DNA of 13,900 nucleotides. Origin: an uncultured Oscillibacter sp. (GTDB taxonomy: Bacteria; Bacillota; Clostridia; Oscillospirales; Oscillospiraceae). Below, piece after piece: positions 1 to 8,677 of this stretch. Every line of letters starts with the position of its first letter. Position 1 is the first letter of the stretch. The notes beneath the pieces are model-generated. The model was given only the letters and a program-made list of their open reading frames with translations. It was not told the DNA's origin and searched no databases. Location of the stretch: contig CAMHDB010000018.1 in NCBI GenBank assembly GCA_946183715.1, positions 1-13,900 on the forward strand, in the 5' to 3' direction. The translations under genes and the position numbers were made by a program.

Positions 1-2702
1 CCGCTGACGGCGGACATGCGAATCAGGTACGCGCCGTTACTCGAAACGGTCATGTAAATCTGTCCGCTGAACGCGGTGTCCTTGTCGGTGGTGGCGGTGA
101 AGGGAATCGTGAAAGAGCCGGTGTAACTCTTGTTCGCCACGAAATTCATACTGGCGATACGGCTTGTGCCGTAGTCCGTATCCTCGTAGGCGCGGGAATC
201 GCGTCCGAGGTAGACCCGACCGGTCGACGACGGCGGCAGGGCAACGAAATCAATGGAAACCAGTTCGTACCCAGTCCTCTCCTTGCACTCGTCGACGAAG
301 TCCGACGTTTCAAAGTAGACGCGCGCGCCGGGCCCGGTTTCGTAGTGGAGGCGTTCGCGGAGTTCCTCGCCGCTGTCGGAGCCGTTGGGGTTGTTCACGG
401 AGATACGAACCGTCCCGATAAAGCTGACGCCCTCGGTATCGTACCCGGTGAAATGAATGGAGAAGTTGCCGGAGTAGGCCGGATTCGGGACGAATGCCAC
501 GTTGCCGATACTCGGGTTGTACGTCCGGTAATAGCGCGTGCCGCCGGAGACGATGCTCTCGTACACGTTGGCGTTGACGTAGCTGTAGTAGAGGGTGCCG
601 TAGCGGGAGGCGGGCATAGTAAAGGTCAGGTATTGCAAAGAGCGGTTGTAGACCGCCATACTGTAGTTGAAGAAGTCCTCGGAGCGGAAATGGATGGGCG
701 CGCCGTTGAGGGACGCGTAGGCGAGCGTGGTTTCCTGCTGTCCGACGGAAACGAGAATGGAACCGCTGAACGTCTTGTTATTGACGGTAAAGCCCTCGTA
801 TTCGATGGGCACAACGCCGTTGACATCGGGCTTGGGAACGAACGTAATGCCGGAAATCAGGCGTGCGGCGCCGGAGACGTAGTAAATCTGGTTTCCGACG
901 CCGAACCCGGTGTCGCCCTCGGAGACGTAGCCCTCGTAGAGCGTGCCGAGCTTGGTATCGACGGAGAGATTGGTAATGTAGGACAGTTCCTCGTCGGTCA
1001 TGGCCTTGGAGATATTTTTTAAATCGGCCAGCAGGCTACTCAGGCGGAGAATGCCGCCCGTCAGATTCGCCTCCAAGTCGGTGGCCCTGTTGGCGGCAAC
1101 CTCGACACGACAGACGACCGTATACGAGCCGCCCGTACAGGTAACCGTACTCGTACCCGCGCCGACGGCGCGGACGGTGGCCCCGTTGGTGGTACCCGTG
1201 ACGATGGCCACGCCCGTGTTGCTGCTGCTCCACTCCCAGTTCTCGATACTCTGCGCGTCGCCGTAGGTGGTCAGGGTGATGTTCTGCGCGTCGTTGACCG
1301 CCATGGAAATCGTATTCGAGGAGAGCGTAATGCCCGAGACGATAACCATACAGCTTGCCGGCTCACTGCTCCCGACTTGCGCGGTGATGGTCGTCTGTCC
1401 GGTGGCGATGGCCGCGAGAACGATGGTATACCCGGTTCTCCCGGCAATCTGCACGACATCGTCACTTGCGAGCTTCCACTGGATATCGGCGCTGTCGGCG
1501 ATGGTCGTCGCGCGGAGGCGGCTACTCGACCCGGGCGACATGGTGATACTTGACTCGGAAAGAGAGATAGTCACGGACGCGTCGGCGGGCTCGACGTTGA
1601 GCGTACAGGAGGCCCGATACTCCCCGACGGTAACAGTCAGGGTACAGTGTCCGGCCTGTACGCCGCGCACCGTGCCGCCCGCCGAGGTCGTGCTGACGGT
1701 GGCGATACTGCTGTCACTGCTCTGCCACTCCCAGCTTGACACCGCCACGCCGCGGCTGTCGCCGTAGGTCAGGACGTTGAGGTCAAGCGTCCGGCCCGCC
1801 GTGACGGTGTAGGATTCCTCCGAGAAGGCAATGCCCGAGACGACGACCGTACAGGGTACGACGGGCCCAGACCCGGCCTGTACGGAAATTCGCGCCTCTC
1901 CGGCGGCGAGCGCCGTTACCGTGACTTCGTTTCCGGTCGCGGGGGAAATCGTCGCAACGCTTGTCTTGTCGATTGTCCAGTGAATGTCGCCGGGACTGGC
2001 TGTGGACGTGGCGGTTATGGTTCCGGTGCCGCCCGGAGACAGTACAAGCGCCGTCTGCGAGAGCGTGACTTCCGCCGACGCCCCCTCCCTTTCCCGGACT
2101 GTCACCGCGCAAGTGACCGTATAATCGTCGTTGGTGCCCCGGATAGTCGTCGTTCCGGCGGCGACGCCGTGTACCGTGACGCTTTCCCCGGAGGCCTGCA
2201 CCGTCGCCACGCTCGATTCGACACTGCTCCACGTCAGCGCGGCGGCGCTGACGCCGGAGGCTGTGCCGAACGCCGCGACAGACAAAGTCTGGTCGTCGCC
2301 GACTTGCAGTGTCATACTCTCCGGCGCGGCCACAACGCCGGAAACCGTAACCTGCGCGTGTGCCGACTGTTCGCCGACCCGCGCGAGTACGTCCGTGGCT
2401 CCGGGCTTGACCGCCATGAACGTGAAAGAATTGTTCTCGTCGCTTTGGCGGCGTATGATTCCCGACGCGGCGACTGTCCATTCTACCTCGTCCCCGCTGG
2501 AGACGGTCGCCGTCAGGGTTCCGGTCTCGTTGACCGCGAGCGTCACTTCCGACGGCTCCAGCGTGATAGTAGTTTGTGAATTGCCGCCTTCCGTGCCGCT
2601 GTCCCCGGCGTCCTCCGTCGCGCGCGACGGCGTGGCCAGTGAGAACAGCAGTGCCAGCGACAGGAACACGGACAACAGCCGTTGAGAATGTTGTTTCCGC
2701 AT
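1..2702 (-). CDS. Large secreted surface protein with Ig-like (BIG2) domains and surface repeats, C-terminus beyond the window
   Basis: The frame is open from the ATG at 2702 to the window edge: 900 codons with no stop. Residues 1-28 are a signal peptide (basic start, leucine-rich core, SRA before TED). Residues 45-537 hold six tandem bacterial Ig-like domains of the BIG2 type, with endings such as CTVVVSG and CMVIVSG. A linker (about 540-583) leads to at least three copies of a repeat with YGTLYY, FVPNPAYSG and GTVRISV signatures, which I associate with Oscillospiraceae surface proteins. AAGGAGG four bases upstream sets the start. The gene lies 58 bases after another secreted-protein gene on the same strand with no promoter between, so co-transcription is likely. 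Proteins of this kind often end in S-layer homology domains, but that end is not visible here. A role in adhesion or cell-wall coating is inference. Being a real secreted repeat protein is near certain. Confidence 0.9.
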   Translation of the reverse strand, partial: MRKQHSQRLLSVFLSLALLFSLATPSRATEDAGDSGTEGGNSQTTITLEPSEVTLAVNETGTLTATVSSGDEVEWTVAASGIIRRQSDENNSFTFMAVKPGATDVLARVGEQSAHAQVTVSGVVAAPESMTLQVGDDQTLSVAAFGTASGVSAAALTWSSVESSVATVQASGESVTVHGVAAGTTTIRGTNDDYTVTCAVTVREREGASAEVTLSQTALVLSPGGTGTITATSTASPGDIHWTIDKTSVATISPATGNEVTVTALAAGEARISVQAGSGPVVPCTVVVSGIAFSEESYTVTAGRTLDLNVLTYGDSRGVAVSSWEWQSSDSSIATVSTTSAGGTVRGVQAGHCTLTVTVGEYRASCTLNVEPADASVTISLSESSITMSPGSSSRLRATTIADSADIQWKLASDDVVQIAGRTGYTIVLAAIATGQTTITAQVGSSEPASCMVIVSGITLSSNTISMAVNDAQNITLTTYGDAQSIENWEWSSSNTGVAIVTGTTNGATVRAVGAGTSTVTCTGGSYTVVCRVEVAANRATDLEANLTGGILRLSSLLADLKNISKAMTDEELSYITNLSVDTKLGTLYEGYVSEGDTGFGVGNQIYYVSGAARLISGITFVPKPDVNGVVPIEYEGFTVNNKTFSGSILVSVGQQETTLAYASLNGAPIHFRSEDFFNYSMAVYNRSLQYLTFTMPASRYGTLYYSYVNANVYESIVSGGTRYYRTYNPSIGNVAFVPNPAYSGNFSIHFTGYDTEGVSFIGTVRISVNNPNGSDSGEELRERLHYETGPGARVYFETSDFVDECKERTGYELVSIDFVALPPSSTGRVYLGRDSRAYEDTDYGTSRIASMNFVANKSYTGSFTIPFTATTDKDTAFSGQIYMTVSSNGAYLIRMSAVS
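45..953 (-). repeat. Three ~70-115 residue surface repeats (GTLYY / FVP / SGxI motif)
   Basis: The copies cover residues 584-654, 658-770 and 775-886 of the surface protein. Each has a G-(T/R)-(L/V)-Y entry strand (LGTLYEGYV, YGTLYYSYV, TGRVYLGRD). Then come a short turn, an F-V-(P/A) strand (ITFVPKPDVNG, VAFVPNPAYSG, MNFVANKSYTG) and a closing (F/S)-(S/I)-G-x-(I/V) strand. Copies 2 and 3 also carry the preceding half of the unit (GAPIHFRSEDF, GARVYFETSDF). Copy 1 is shorter and degenerate. The pattern suggests more copies beyond the left edge. Confidence 0.75.
1092..2570 (-). repeat. Three tandem copies of a two-domain Ig-like unit
   Basis: The six BIG2 domains of the surface protein alternate between two subtypes, giving a unit of about 164-167 residues repeated three times (residues 45-204, 209-371, 376-537). 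The first domain of each unit starts like ITLEPSEVTL, VTLSQTALVL or ISLSESSITM. The second follows a VSG junction, for example VSGIAFSEES or VSGITLSSNT, and in units 2 and 3 contains a WEW(Q/S)SS motif. From domain 2 onwards each domain has a cysteine in its last strand (residues 198, 284, 366, 451, 531). DNA identity between copies is only partial, with local matches such as CACTCCCAG and GTCGCCGTAGGT, so the duplications are old. Confidence 0.8.
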
Positions 2703-2706
2703 AATA

Positions 2707-2713
2707 CCTCCTT
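2707..2713 (-). promoter_or_regulatory. Ribosome binding site for the surface protein gene
   Basis: AAGGAGG ends four bases before the ATG at 2702. It selects this start over an out-of-frame ATG at 2719, which would not give the long frame or a signal peptide. Confidence 0.8.
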
Positions 2714-2726
2714 ATTCATGGGTTCC

Positions 2727-2753
2727 GCCCTCCCCCGGTGTACGGGGGAGGGC
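2727..2753 (-). other. Perfect 11-bp intergenic hairpin between the two secreted-protein genes
   Basis: GCCCTCCCCCG and CGGGGGAGGGC are exact reverse complements separated by five bases. The hairpin lies between the stop at 2761 and the ribosome binding site of the next gene. No run of T follows it on the minus strand, so it is not a standard intrinsic terminator. It could protect an mRNA 3' end, partly attenuate transcription, or insulate translation of the second gene. Confidence 0.7.
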
Positions 2754-2760
2754 ATTGTGT

Positions 2761-5700
2761 TCAGTTGGCGCTCCGTCCGTCCCATGACGGGGAAACATTG
2801 ATTTGCGGGGTGTGGACGTAGACGGCGTTCCCGGCGCTGTCGTAGCCGTCGAGTTGCGTATTGACTCTCAGCGTGACGGTCAGCGCGATTGTGTGCGCGT
2901 TGCCGTACTCGTCACACAGGCGCGTCGGGAAGGTGATGGTCGCACCGGGCGTGGCGTTCGTCAGGGTCAGGTTGATGGAATCCGTGTAGCGGTTGACCTG
3001 CGCGACCTGTCCCGTGGAGACCGTCATCTGTCCGGCGGGCGAGGACGAGCCGAGGTCTACCAGCGGCGTGAAGTTCTCCGTGCGGAGGGTGCTGTAGTGC
3101 GGGCCGAGGTCGATGGCCTTGAGCGCGTCGGCGTTGAGGCAGTACAGGTTACTGTCAAAGGTCAGCGTGACGTTGCCGCTACAGGTGTTCAGTTGCAGAC
3201 TGCTGCTGCCGTCCATCGTCAGATTCTGCGTGATGTTCGTAATCATGGGCGGAACTTGGTCGGGCGGCGTAATCGGGTAGGCGGCGCGGAAGACGTTGGC
3301 TCCGCCGTCCACGTTCTGCGCGACGGCGACGACCGCGTACCTGTGGCCCTCGACCATTGGCAGGAGCGAACTGTCGATGGTCAGCGGCGAACTCGGCGAG
3401 ACCCGGACGCCGCTCCCGATTCCGATGACGGAGACGCCGTTCGACAGGCTCTGGCGGATGAACTCCGCGACCTGATTCTTGTACTCCTTGGTGGCGTACA
3501 CGTCGAAGACAGAGCCGTTGCCGGTATCCATCTTCATGGCCTCCAGCACGTTGTTGACCTGCACGTAGGACGACATGGGCTGGCGTCCGCCGGTGGGCGT
3601 GCTGTTCCAGAAGACGTTGCGGAGAACCGGGTCAAGCATGGTCTCGTCGGTGTCGACGACCAGATAGTCGACCACGGCCTCCTGATTGACGGACAACTCC
3701 GCGACGGGGTTGTTGAGCGTCAGCCGGATGGAAGGCGGCGCGGCTTCCAGCGTCGTAAAGCGGAACAACTGCGCGTTGGTGGAGTAAATTTCGCCCGTGC
3801 CTTGCAGGACAAAATAGACGAAATAGTGGGTCTCGCTTTTCAGTCCCGTGACGCTAATCGTGGTGCCCCGGCTGTCGACCGACGCCGAGCCGACTTTGAC
3901 GCCCGGGCCGCTGAAACGCTGTTGGATAATGTTGTACTGCGTGGGCTGTCGGACGCTGAACGGGGCAAGGCTGGTATCCTCCCCGGATTCCGGGATGTCC
4001 AGATAGCGCGCCCAGCTTACGGGCCTTCCGTTGAGGTCTTGCGCGGAGATGGTGCCGTCCGAGGGGGCGAGGAGGTAGTGTACGGTGCCCGGGCGGGTCA
4101 TCTGGAACCACATGGAGACGCTCGTATCCGAGGGGGTGAACGTGGGCGCGCCGTTGGTGAACGTGGGCGCGGCGGTGGCGTGGAAGATACGCGACATCAG
4201 GAACGGAACAGGCGAGCCGATTTCCTGTACGACCCCGGAGGCCTTCGAGGTGTTCAGGCGTTCTTGTGACAAACCCGCCGAGAGGTTGAGCAGGCTGGAG
4301 GCCGACCCCGCGACGGCGGTCACGCCGAACTGTACTTCCGCGTCCCACAATTTGCGCTCCGCGTCCCCGTCGATTTCGAGAAAATGCACGGCGTACTCGT
4401 AAATCCGCCCGTCCTCCAGCGTCCGGAGCGCGGGAATCGCGCCGCTGGTGTACTGGCATAGGTGCAGGTGCATGCTCTGCCCCGACATTCCGGTCGCGTT
4501 GACCGGGAGCATGACGCTCCCCTGTCCCCCGGTGCCCATGGGGTTGCGGACTTTCTCCCAAGTCTGGTCGTAGACGATGGTCGTAGAGAGGCGGCTTCTG
4601 CGGTAGAGCTCAAAGACACAGGTCGTGTCGGACCAGAACAGGAAGTCCCATGCGGCGTCGGGGTCGGCGCGCGACATCGCCACGGGCGTGGCGGTAAATG
4701 AGAGGTCGACTTCGCCGACGCCGGAGGGATAGTTCGCGTTGTTGAGGGTAAATTCCTGAAAAAGAATCTGGGCGGGCATGGTGGTGAAGGAACTGCTCTT
4801 CTGGGAACGAATTTGATTGAGATTCTCCGAGAGGTCGGAGAGGTCTTGCAACTGGAAACAGTAGGTGATTCCGCCGAGCAGGCGGACGGCGGCGGGTTCG
4901 ACGGCGGGGAAGTCCAAGACTAAGTTGCCCTCCTCCCACGAGACCACTACATTCCGGTAGTCTACCGTCCACTCGCTTTCGGTGTCGTCGCTGACGCGCT
5001 CCGCGGCGTTCCGGCAGGTGTTCCCCGAGACGGTCTGCAAAAGGACGGTCTCCCGGAAAAAGTTGGCGAGCGTCTCTTTTGCGTTGGCGCGGGCGGCCTC
5101 GTTGCGGGCGTTCTGAACCGCGTCGTAGAGGTCGGTCAGGACTTCGCCCGTAGAGAAGCGCCGGATGCCTTCACTGAAAATCAGTCTAATCGCGGTGTCG
5201 GCGTAGGGGGTTTCGGGGTGCCCGTCGGGGTAACTGGTCGTCTCGACGGCCACGGACGGGGGGAGGTTGTCCAGCGTGGACAGGGGAATCATGCACACGC
5301 CGCGCGGGTTGTCGACCGCGTTCCCGGCGTCGGGACTGCCCAGCCGGAACTCGGAGTAGTTCCCGGCGCCGTCCTTCGCCACGTACCAGAATTGATAGGA
5401 CTTCTCCGGGGTGAGGTTGCTGATTTGTATCGCGCCGGAAGCGTTGGCGCGGGTGGCGGCGCTCCCGTGATTGATTCCGCCGTTTCCGGCTACGACTTGT
5501 CTTATGGCGTAGTCCTTCGTGATACTCCCGCCCCCGGTCGGCGGATTCGGGAAGCGGGTACCGTCCTCCACCAGAACCCAGTAAAGCGTGGCGTTCTCGT
5601 TTAGGCTGTACTGAAGCGTAACGGCGCGCTCTTTGACAGTTGTCGTTTCGGGGCCGCTGAGGAATACGGGCGCGGTAGCGTCGACAGTCCGGAACGTCAC

Positions 5701-6384
5701 AAGGCGCATGTAGCTCGACGCGCTGAAATCGGCGTTCGTCAGCCACAGCCACAGGTCGTAGTCGGTCTCGTCGACGAGGTTGTTGAGCCTGACGAGGTAG
5801 GGCTGGTTCGCGCTGAGGGTCTGCATACCGTGGGCCTCGCTCCCGGGCAGGTCTTCGGACTTGAAACGGGAGGCGGTGGGGTGCCCGAGGTCGTGCTTGT
5901 AGAGCACCCAGTAGAGGCGGCACGGACGGTCGGCAGTCACGCGCGCGTAGGCCATTGCCGCGCCCGTGACGCTGACCGTATTCTCGGAAATCACGGGGTC
6001 TGTCAGAAACTGCGGAACCGCGGACGATTCGGCGGTAGGCCGCAACATCCGCACGGGCCGGAGCGGCTTCCGGTCGGCGTCCATCGTCATAAGTTTGGCG
6101 TGGTCGACATCGGAAGTCTTGCAGGGGATAACGACCGTCTGCGCCTCCTTGGAGGCGTCCAGCGCCGCCACGGACAGCATTTGCCCGTCGCCGTCGTAGA
6201 CGGCGCACACGGCGCTTTCGGCTAATTCGGTGTCGGGGTCGTTCTCCGGGAACCAGCACGTCAGCGCAACGCCCCGCTGATGGTCGCGGAGATAGCCGTC
6301 TAACAAGGGCGTCTCCGTCGCCCGCGCCGCGCCGCACAGGCAGAACAGCGCGAACAGAATCGAAAGAAACGCGGTCTTTTTCAC
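2761..6384 (-). CDS. Secreted 1,207-residue protein of FN3/Ig-like modules, function unknown
   Basis: I chose the GTG at 6384 as the start. GGGAGG sits seven bases upstream and the product begins VKKTAFLSILFALF, a signal peptide ending ARA (residue 22) before TETP. The frame can be extended to a TTG at 6426, but that start would overlap the parC stop and bury the signal peptide. No lipobox, LPXTG or C-terminal anchor is seen, so it looks like an exported soluble or wall-associated protein. Visible modules are two FN3-like units at about 123-234 and 239-350 (both with an LYWVL strand), a Big_5-like Ig domain at about 375-536 (TAIRLIFSEG), further beta-rich modules at about 738-879 (VHYLLAP, then VTGLKSETHY) and 884-1040, and a C-terminal Ig-like module near 1046-1175. 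I do not recognise the full-length protein. It lies 34 bases downstream of parC and 58 bases upstream of another surface protein. Confidence 0.88.
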   Translation of the reverse strand: MKKTAFLSILFALFCLCGAARATETPLLDGYLRDHQRGVALTCWFPENDPDTELAESAVCAVYDGDGQMLSVAALDASKEAQTVVIPCKTSDVDHAKLMTMDADRKPLRPVRMLRPTAESSAVPQFLTDPVISENTVSVTGAAMAYARVTADRPCRLYWVLYKHDLGHPTASRFKSEDLPGSEAHGMQTLSANQPYLVRLNNLVDETDYDLWLWLTNADFSASSYMRLVTFRTVDATAPVFLSGPETTTVKERAVTLQYSLNENATLYWVLVEDGTRFPNPPTGGGSITKDYAIRQVVAGNGGINHGSAATRANASGAIQISNLTPEKSYQFWYVAKDGAGNYSEFRLGSPDAGNAVDNPRGVCMIPLSTLDNLPPSVAVETTSYPDGHPETPYADTAIRLIFSEGIRRFSTGEVLTDLYDAVQNARNEAARANAKETLANFFRETVLLQTVSGNTCRNAAERVSDDTESEWTVDYRNVVVSWEEGNLVLDFPAVEPAAVRLLGGITYCFQLQDLSDLSENLNQIRSQKSSSFTTMPAQILFQEFTLNNANYPSGVGEVDLSFTATPVAMSRADPDAAWDFLFWSDTTCVFELYRRSRLSTTIVYDQTWEKVRNPMGTGGQGSVMLPVNATGMSGQSMHLHLCQYTSGAIPALRTLEDGRIYEYAVHFLEIDGDAERKLWDAEVQFGVTAVAGSASSLLNLSAGLSQERLNTSKASGVVQEIGSPVPFLMSRIFHATAAPTFTNGAPTFTPSDTSVSMWFQMTRPGTVHYLLAPSDGTISAQDLNGRPVSWARYLDIPESGEDTSLAPFSVRQPTQYNIIQQRFSGPGVKVGSASVDSRGTTISVTGLKSETHYFVYFVLQGTGEIYSTNAQLFRFTTLEAAPPSIRLTLNNPVAELSVNQEAVVDYLVVDTDETMLDPVLRNVFWNSTPTGGRQPMSSYVQVNNVLEAMKMDTGNGSVFDVYATKEYKNQVAEFIRQSLSNGVSVIGIGSGVRVSPSSPLTIDSSLLPMVEGHRYAVVAVAQNVDGGANVFRAAYPITPPDQVPPMITNITQNLTMDGSSSLQLNTCSGNVTLTFDSNLYCLNADALKAIDLGPHYSTLRTENFTPLVDLGSSSPAGQMTVSTGQVAQVNRYTDSINLTLTNATPGATITFPTRLCDEYGNAHTIALTVTLRVNTQLDGYDSAGNAVYVHTPQINVSPSWDGRSAN

Positions 6385-6391
6385 GTCATAA

Positions 6392-6397
6392 CCTCCC
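6392..6397 (-). promoter_or_regulatory. Ribosome binding site fixing the GTG start of the 1,207-residue secreted protein
   Basis: GGGAGG with a seven-base spacer (TTATGAC) precedes the GTG at 6384. The ATG inside the spacer opens only ATG-ACG-TGA, a two-codon frame that overlaps the GTG, so it is not the gene start. Confidence 0.75.
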
Positions 6398-6418
6398 TTC
6401 ACTCGTTGTCGCTCTCGT

Positions 6419-8656
6419 TTATTCAATTGTCAATTGCCGTTCCCCGGTGTCGTCGTGGCGGAGGAGCGCGCCGGGGGACGGTATCGCACGGACGCGGTAG
6501 CGCGTCAGATTGACGATGGGGGTCTCGGAGACGGGCGCGGCCCGGTCGAGCGCGTACCTGTCTTTCAGGTTCATGACCGCGACGCCCTGCGTACTCCGGG
6601 AGGCCTTCGGCTGTAGCATGGAGGTATGGAAGAGCAGACAGCGCGGCTCCGTGGAGTAGAGCGCGACTTCGGTCTCTTCGCTCAGGAACAGCATGGAGAC
6701 CAGCGGGGACTTGTCGGAGTAGGCGCCCGTCAGGCGGCGGCGGTTGGACTTCGTGTCGTAGGACGAGAGCGGGACGCGCGCGGCCTTGCCGTTTTCGTAG
6801 AAGAACAGCAGAAAGCCGGAGTAGTCGCCGGGGAGCACGGCGTACAGGACGCTTTCCCCGGCGTCCATGCCGAGTTTCGCCGGGAGGTAGTCGCCTAATA
6901 CGCTGGCCTTGGTGTCGTCGAACTCGCTCAGGCGCGTCTTGTAGACCTGACAGCGGTCTGTAAAGAACATAATCTCCGCGCCGGAGGTCGTCTGGAACGA
7001 CTGCCGGAGCGAATCGCCCTCTTTGAACTTCTGTTCCCCGCCCATGCGGAGCGACAGCGGCGTAATTTTCTTGAAGTAGCCCTCCCGCGACAGAAAGACG
7101 TGTACGGGATACTCCGCCGGGGGTTCGTCGTCGGCGTCGGCGGCGCTCTCGTACTGGTACAGTATCGTGGTACGGCGCGGCTGTCCGTACTTCTTCGCGG
7201 CGGCTTTCAATTCGTCTATGATAATTTTCCGTACCCGCTTCGGGTCGTCGAGCGTGGCGCGCAAGTCGGAAATCTCCGCCTCCAGTCCGCTGATTTCCTC
7301 CGTCCGCTTGAGAAGATATTCCCGGTTCAGATTCCGGAGTTTGATTTCCGCGACGTACTCCGCCTGTATTTTGTCAATGCCGAAACCTATCATGAGATTC
7401 GGCACGACTTCCGATTCCTCCTCCGTTTTCCGGATGATGTCCACGGCGCGGTCAATGTCGAGTAAAATTTTCTGTAGGCCCTGTAACAGGTGCAGCCGTT
7501 CCTCCCGGCGCTGTAGCACGAACGATACCCGCCGCCGCACCGATTCCGTGCGCCACGCCGTCCACTCCGCGAGAATGTCGCGGATACCCAGCACTTTCGG
7601 CACGCCGTGAATCAGGACGTTAAAGTTACAGGCGAAGGAATCCTCTAGCGGCGTCTGCCTGAACAGGCGCGACATGAGTTTGTCGGGGTCAGTGCCGCGC
7701 TTCAAGTCGATTGCTAATTTGAGGCCTGACAAGTCGGTTTCGTCGCGCATGTCGGAAATTTCGCGGACTTTCCCGGCCTTGATGAGCTTCTCCACTTTGT
7801 CCAGAATCGCCTCGGACGTGGTGGAGTAGGGGATTTCGTAAATCTCGATGAGATTCTCCGCCTTGACGTAGCGGTACCTAGCCCGCACGCGTACACTTCC
7901 GCGCCCGGTCTCGTAAATCTCCCGGATTGCGTCGGCGTCCCAGAGGAGTTCGCCGCCGGTGGGGAAGTCGGGCGCGGGGAGCGTCGCGGACAAATCGCAG
8001 TCGGGGCGCTTCAGGTACGCCGCGGCGGTGTCGCAGACTTCCTTCAGGTTGAATCCGCAGAACTGCGACGCCATGCCCACGGCGATACCGCTGTTGGCCG
8101 ATACCAGAATATTCGGAAAAGTCGTCGGGAGAAGCGACGGCTCTTTCATGGTATTGTCGTAATTGTCCACGAAATCGACGGTGTCGGCGTCGATGTCGCG
8201 GAAGAGTTCCTGACAGATGGGCGTCAGCCGGGCCTCCGTATAGCGCGGGGCCGCACAGGACATGTCCCGCGAGTAGGCCTTGCCGAAATTGCCCTTGGAA
8301 TCGACGAAGGGCGTCAGGAGCGCGCCGTAGCCGCTCGACAGTCTCACCATGGTGTCGTAAATCGCGGCGTCGCCGTGGGGGTTCAGGCGCATGGTCTGCC
8401 CGACGATGTTCGCGGATTTCGTCCGCGCCCCGCCCAGCAGGCCCATTTTGTACATGGTGTACAGGAGTTTCCGGTGCGACGGCTTGAAGCCGTCGATTTC
8501 CGGAATGGCCCGGGAGACAATCACGCTCATGGCGTAGGGCATGTAATTCGTCTCCAGCGTGCGGGTAATGGGTTCCTCCACGATGGCGGCCCGCAGGCCC
8601 ATGACATTCGGGTTATTGCGGTGTCCGGTCTCGTTCGTTACTTTCTTCCTTGGCAT
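6419..8656 (-). CDS. parC: DNA topoisomerase IV subunit A (ParC/GyrA family)
   Basis: This is the breakage-reunion subunit of a type IIA topoisomerase: it cuts both strands, passes a second duplex through, and reseals using ATP hydrolysis by its partner ParE. Residues 30-60 (ITRTLETNYMPYAMSVIVSRAIPEIDG) match the family N-terminus in character. The active-site tyrosine is Y139 in APRYTEARL. NPHGDAAIYD (93-101) is the helix corresponding to the quinolone-resistance region, with Ala97 where E. coli GyrA has Ser83 and Asp101 matching Asp87. A long helical arm spans about 373-490 and a beta-pinwheel-like C-terminal domain runs from about 515. The gyrase-specific QRRGGKG box is not present, and 745 residues is a ParC-like length; both favour topoisomerase IV over gyrase. 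The parE-then-parC order agrees. The ATG at 8656 has a weak AAGGAA about 11 bases upstream. Calling it ParC rather than a second GyrA is probable, not proven. Confidence 0.93.
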   Translation of the reverse strand: MPRKKVTNETGHRNNPNVMGLRAAIVEEPITRTLETNYMPYAMSVIVSRAIPEIDGFKPSHRKLLYTMYKMGLLGGARTKSANIVGQTMRLNPHGDAAIYDTMVRLSSGYGALLTPFVDSKGNFGKAYSRDMSCAAPRYTEARLTPICQELFRDIDADTVDFVDNYDNTMKEPSLLPTTFPNILVSANSGIAVGMASQFCGFNLKEVCDTAAAYLKRPDCDLSATLPAPDFPTGGELLWDADAIREIYETGRGSVRVRARYRYVKAENLIEIYEIPYSTTSEAILDKVEKLIKAGKVREISDMRDETDLSGLKLAIDLKRGTDPDKLMSRLFRQTPLEDSFACNFNVLIHGVPKVLGIRDILAEWTAWRTESVRRRVSFVLQRREERLHLLQGLQKILLDIDRAVDIIRKTEEESEVVPNLMIGFGIDKIQAEYVAEIKLRNLNREYLLKRTEEISGLEAEISDLRATLDDPKRVRKIIIDELKAAAKKYGQPRRTTILYQYESAADADDEPPAEYPVHVFLSREGYFKKITPLSLRMGGEQKFKEGDSLRQSFQTTSGAEIMFFTDRCQVYKTRLSEFDDTKASVLGDYLPAKLGMDAGESVLYAVLPGDYSGFLLFFYENGKAARVPLSSYDTKSNRRRLTGAYSDKSPLVSMLFLSEETEVALYSTEPRCLLFHTSMLQPKASRSTQGVAVMNLKDRYALDRAAPVSETPIVNLTRYRVRAIPSPGALLRHDDTGERQLTIE

Positions 8657-8677
8657 TTGGCATAGGTTCCTTTTCCC

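Noticed and set aside
345..1022. 225-codon plus-strand frame over the surface repeats
   Set aside because: It is antisense to the surface protein and its apparent repeats only mirror the coding repeats.
2803..4269. 488-codon open frame on the plus strand
   Set aside because: It is antisense to the secreted-protein gene, starts without a ribosome binding site and encodes an Arg/Val/Asp-rich low-complexity product, as expected from GC-rich codons read backwards.
6428..6433. Perfect TTGACA on the minus strand at the end of parC, a possible promoter for the secreted genes
   Set aside because: No -10-like hexamer lies 16-18 bases downstream (the bases there are GC-rich, GACAAC), so it is probably just coding sequence.
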